Source: an uncultured Collinsella sp.
Lineage (GTDB): Bacteria; Actinomycetota; Coriobacteriia; Coriobacteriales; Coriobacteriaceae
Assembly (NCBI GenBank): GCA_900758885.1
Contig: CAAETD010000185.1
Coordinates: forward strand, 1-8,703
Direction of reading: 5' to 3'
DNA: 8,703 bases
In this document: piece by piece, positions 6,700 through 8,703 of the stretch
Layout of the letters: the number at the start of each line of letters is the position of its first letter
Position numbering within the stretch: position 1 is the stretch's first letter
Translations under genes and position numbers: made by a program
The notes under the pieces: model-generated
Told to the model about the DNA's origin: nothing
Seen by the model: only the letters and a program-made list of their open reading frames with translations
Database searches by the model: none

Positions 6700-8673
6700 A
6701 TGAAGCTCGCACTTGCACAGATCGATATGCGCCTGGGTGATATTGAGGGCATTTGCGGCCGCATCGAGGACCAGGCTCGCCTGGCTCATGAGCGCGGCGC
6801 GCGCGTGCTGTGCGTTCCGGCCCCGCTCTTTATGGGTGCCATGCTGGGCAGCCTGGTGGGCGCTGCCGATTTTGAGCACGATATGCTGACGGGCTTGACG
6901 GGCGTTGCCGAGCGCATCCAAGAGCTCGACATGATCTGCATCGTGCCCGCTGCGGTTTCGTTTGAGGGCCAGCCCCTGCTCGACTACATGATGCTCAAAG
7001 ACGGTCGCGTGGTGCCCGCGCGCGCAAGCATCGCCCTGCAGCGTGGCGAGAGCAACGACGCGCGTTGGGCGCCTCCGGTGTTTGACGTGGACGGCGTGCG
7101 CATCGCCGTCGTGTTTGACCTAGACCGCGAGCTCGAAATGCTGCCGACCGGCGTCGACCTCATCGCCTATTTCCAGTTCAACGCGTTTGACATGACCGAT
7201 CGCGAGACGGCCGCCATTGCCGCCGTGCGCAGTGGTGCCTACCGCAAGATCGCGTCCAAGCGCAGCGTATGGTTTGCCTGCATGGCGCCGATTGGTGCCT
7301 ATGACGAGTCGGTGTATACCGGCGGATCGTTTGTGCTCGACGATTGCGGCCGCGTGGTGGCCCAGGCGCCGTGCTTTGAGGAGAGCCTGCTGGTTCAGGA
7401 GATTCAGCGCGGTGTGATGCTCGATGCCCTAGAGGACCATGAGCTGCCCCAGTTTCGCTCCGAGGAGTGGCTGTGGCAGGCGCTGGTGCTTGCCGTGCGC
7501 GACAATGCCCGCGCTCGCGGTGCGTCGCGTGCCGTGGTGGCGCTCGAGGGCGATCTGCCGTCGTCCCTATTGGCGGCGCTCGCCGTCGATGCCTTGGGTC
7601 CGCGTAATGTGATTGGCCTGGTGCTGGGGCGCAATCGCATCTTTACACCGGCGCAGGAGGAGGCCGAGGCCGCCCGCTGTTCTGCCGTGCGCTCAATTGC
7701 TGAGCGCTTGCACATTCGCACCGTCGAGCGCGATGCGCCGGATGCAGCGCGCGTGCTCGACCGCGACGTGTCGGCGGGCGATGCCGAACGCCTGCGTTCG
7801 CGTGCGCTGGGCCTGATGCTCGAGGATACGGCGCTCGAGCTGGGCGCCATGGCGCTGAGCCCGCTTTCCAAGACCGAGTACGCGCTGGCGGCGCCCGCGT
7901 TGTCCGGCGGCTACCAGGGCGACTTTGCGCCCTTTGGCGACGTGTATCTATCGACGCTCGAGTTTGTGGCGCGCGTGCGCAACCGCGCCTCGGCTGTGGT
8001 GCCCCAAGAGCTCGTGACGCTCAACGCGGTGGAGGATTGCATGGATCGCGTGCTGGCGCAAGCGCTCTCGACGCTTGACGGTCCGGTCGACATGCTCGAC
8101 CGCGCGGCGCAGCTGCTTGGCGGGCTTGAGCCGGGCGAGGTCGATGGTGCGCTTGAGTCGCACGTAGACCGCAATCGACCTTTCGACGACATCCCGATGG
8201 CCGCCGGCAAGCCCGAGGCCTGCTCGCTGCTGTTGATGCTCGTGCGCCAAGGTGAGGCTGCTCGTCACATGCTGCCGACGGTGCCGATCGTCTCGGCCCG
8301 TTCGTTTGCCGAGCGCGCTTGGCCGTACATGCTTGCGTGGTCCGATCTGGGGCTCAACGGCAAGGAGCGCATGACGGTTGATTCGCTGGCACGCGCTGAG
8401 GTGCGACGCTTTGCCGACGACGATACGAGTGACCGTATGCGCGGCGAGATGATGGGCTTATTAGGCGAGCTGTTGGGTATTTCGCCCGAGCAGATGGAAG
8501 AGCTGCGCTCCGAGGACGGTCAGCGTCGTTTGCATGAGGGCATGAAAAAGTTTGAGGGTGAGGTCCAGGACGCCATCGAAAAAATGATGGGCGGCCAGGG
8601 CGGACCGCAGGGTGGTCCGATGCCGCATCCGCCGGTAGACCCCCGACAGTTCCCATTCTTCTCGCAGAACTAA
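6700..8673 (+). CDS. NAD+ synthetase-like protein with degenerate glutaminase and synthetase sites (probable pseudoenzyme)
   Basis: This 657-residue protein has the layout of glutamine-dependent NAD+ synthetase: an N-terminal nitrilase-fold glutaminase-like domain (about 1-235) and an ATP-pyrophosphatase synthetase-like domain (about 255-430). Supporting resemblances are MKLALAQID at the start, AALAVDALG (292-300) after the nucleotide loop, and FAPFGDV (409-415). The catalytic residues are gone. The glutaminase Glu is replaced in VPAPLFMG (A41), no Lys occurs between residues 101 and 182 where the catalytic one belongs, and the nucleophile Cys position reads AVVFDLD (F139). The SGGIDS nucleotide loop reads EGDLPS (283-288), and the TGNKSE segment reads PLSKTE (388-393). 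After about 430 the resemblance fades; the last 80 residues are helical in character and end in a Gly/Pro/Met-rich tail. The frame is long, uninterrupted and codon-biased like its neighbours, so it is not an obvious decaying gene. Family membership is fairly secure; the function is unknown. Automatic pipelines may label it NAD+ synthase or nitrilase-related. Confidence 0.82.
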   Translation: MKLALAQIDMRLGDIEGICGRIEDQARLAHERGARVLCVPAPLFMGAMLGSLVGAADFEHDMLTGLTGVAERIQELDMICIVPAAVSFEGQPLLDYMMLKDGRVVPARASIALQRGESNDARWAPPVFDVDGVRIAVVFDLDRELEMLPTGVDLIAYFQFNAFDMTDRETAAIAAVRSGAYRKIASKRSVWFACMAPIGAYDESVYTGGSFVLDDCGRVVAQAPCFEESLLVQEIQRGVMLDALEDHELPQFRSEEWLWQALVLAVRDNARARGASRAVVALEGDLPSSLLAALAVDALGPRNVIGLVLGRNRIFTPAQEEAEAARCSAVRSIAERLHIRTVERDAPDAARVLDRDVSAGDAERLRSRALGLMLEDTALELGAMALSPLSKTEYALAAPALSGGYQGDFAPFGDVYLSTLEFVARVRNRASAVVPQELVTLNAVEDCMDRVLAQALSTLDGPVDMLDRAAQLLGGLEPGEVDGALESHVDRNRPFDDIPMAAGKPEACSLLLMLVRQGEAARHMLPTVPIVSARSFAERAWPYMLAWSDLGLNGKERMTVDSLARAEVRRFADDDTSDRMRGEMMGLLGELLGISPEQMEELRSEDGQRRLHEGMKKFEGEVQDAIEKMMGGQGGPQGGPMPHPPVDPRQFPFFSQN

Positions 8674-8679
8674 AAAGGT

Positions 8680-8703
8680 TACGCGGTTTTACCAAACCGC
8701 GTA
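8680..8703 (+). terminator. Terminator-like hairpin after the NadE-like gene, cut by window edge
   Basis: Positions 8680-8689 (tacgcggttt) pair perfectly with 8694-8703 around a four-base loop, starting six bases after the stop codon. AAAAA (8672-8676) precedes it, as often seen in bidirectional terminators. Any T-run would lie beyond the window. Confidence 0.65.

Noticed and set aside
1..8703. CRISPR arrays, tRNA or rRNA genes, insertion sequences
   Set aside because: No regularly spaced repeats, cloverleaf-like segments, ribosomal RNA stretches or transposase-like proteins were seen.

Overview
The window looks like chromosomal DNA from a high-GC anaerobic bacterium, most likely a Collinsella-type member of the Coriobacteriia (Actinomycetota). 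This rests on the GC-rich codon use, the form of DnaE, a large SWIM/SNF2 helicase and a superoxide reductase of the kind found in anaerobes. The genus is a guess from protein character; no database search was possible. All four genes are on the + strand and have similar base composition, so I see no sign of recent gene transfer within the coding regions.

Layout: (1) 1-2460 is the 3' part of dnaE, the replicative DNA polymerase III alpha subunit, cut by the left edge. (2) 2459-2571 is an AT/GC-patterned inverted-repeat element that can fold in mutually exclusive ways. (3) 2596-6069 is a 1157-residue SNF2-family ATPase with an N-terminal SWIM zinc finger; its ribosome binding site places the start at ATG 2596. 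(4) 6070-6219 is a spacer with one weak hairpin and no convincing promoter. (5) 6220-6582 encodes a 120-residue superoxide reductase (desulfoferrodoxin family) that keeps its catalytic iron site but has lost the cysteines of the N-terminal desulforedoxin iron site. (6) 6629-6660 is a strong intrinsic terminator. (7) 6700-8673 encodes a 657-residue protein with the two-domain architecture of glutamine-dependent NAD+ synthetase. (8) A terminator-like hairpin starts six bases after that stop codon and runs to the window edge.

Functionally the window joins DNA replication (dnaE), DNA or nucleoprotein remodelling (SNF2), oxygen defence (superoxide reductase) and an NAD-synthetase relative of unknown role. 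The genes do not form an evident pathway; the spacers and hairpins suggest at least two or three transcription units. The point most worth a second look is the last gene: it has lost the Glu, Lys and Cys of its glutaminase site and the SGGxDS signature of its ATP-binding loop, yet it is an intact long reading frame. It is best read as a double pseudoenzyme rather than a working NadE.
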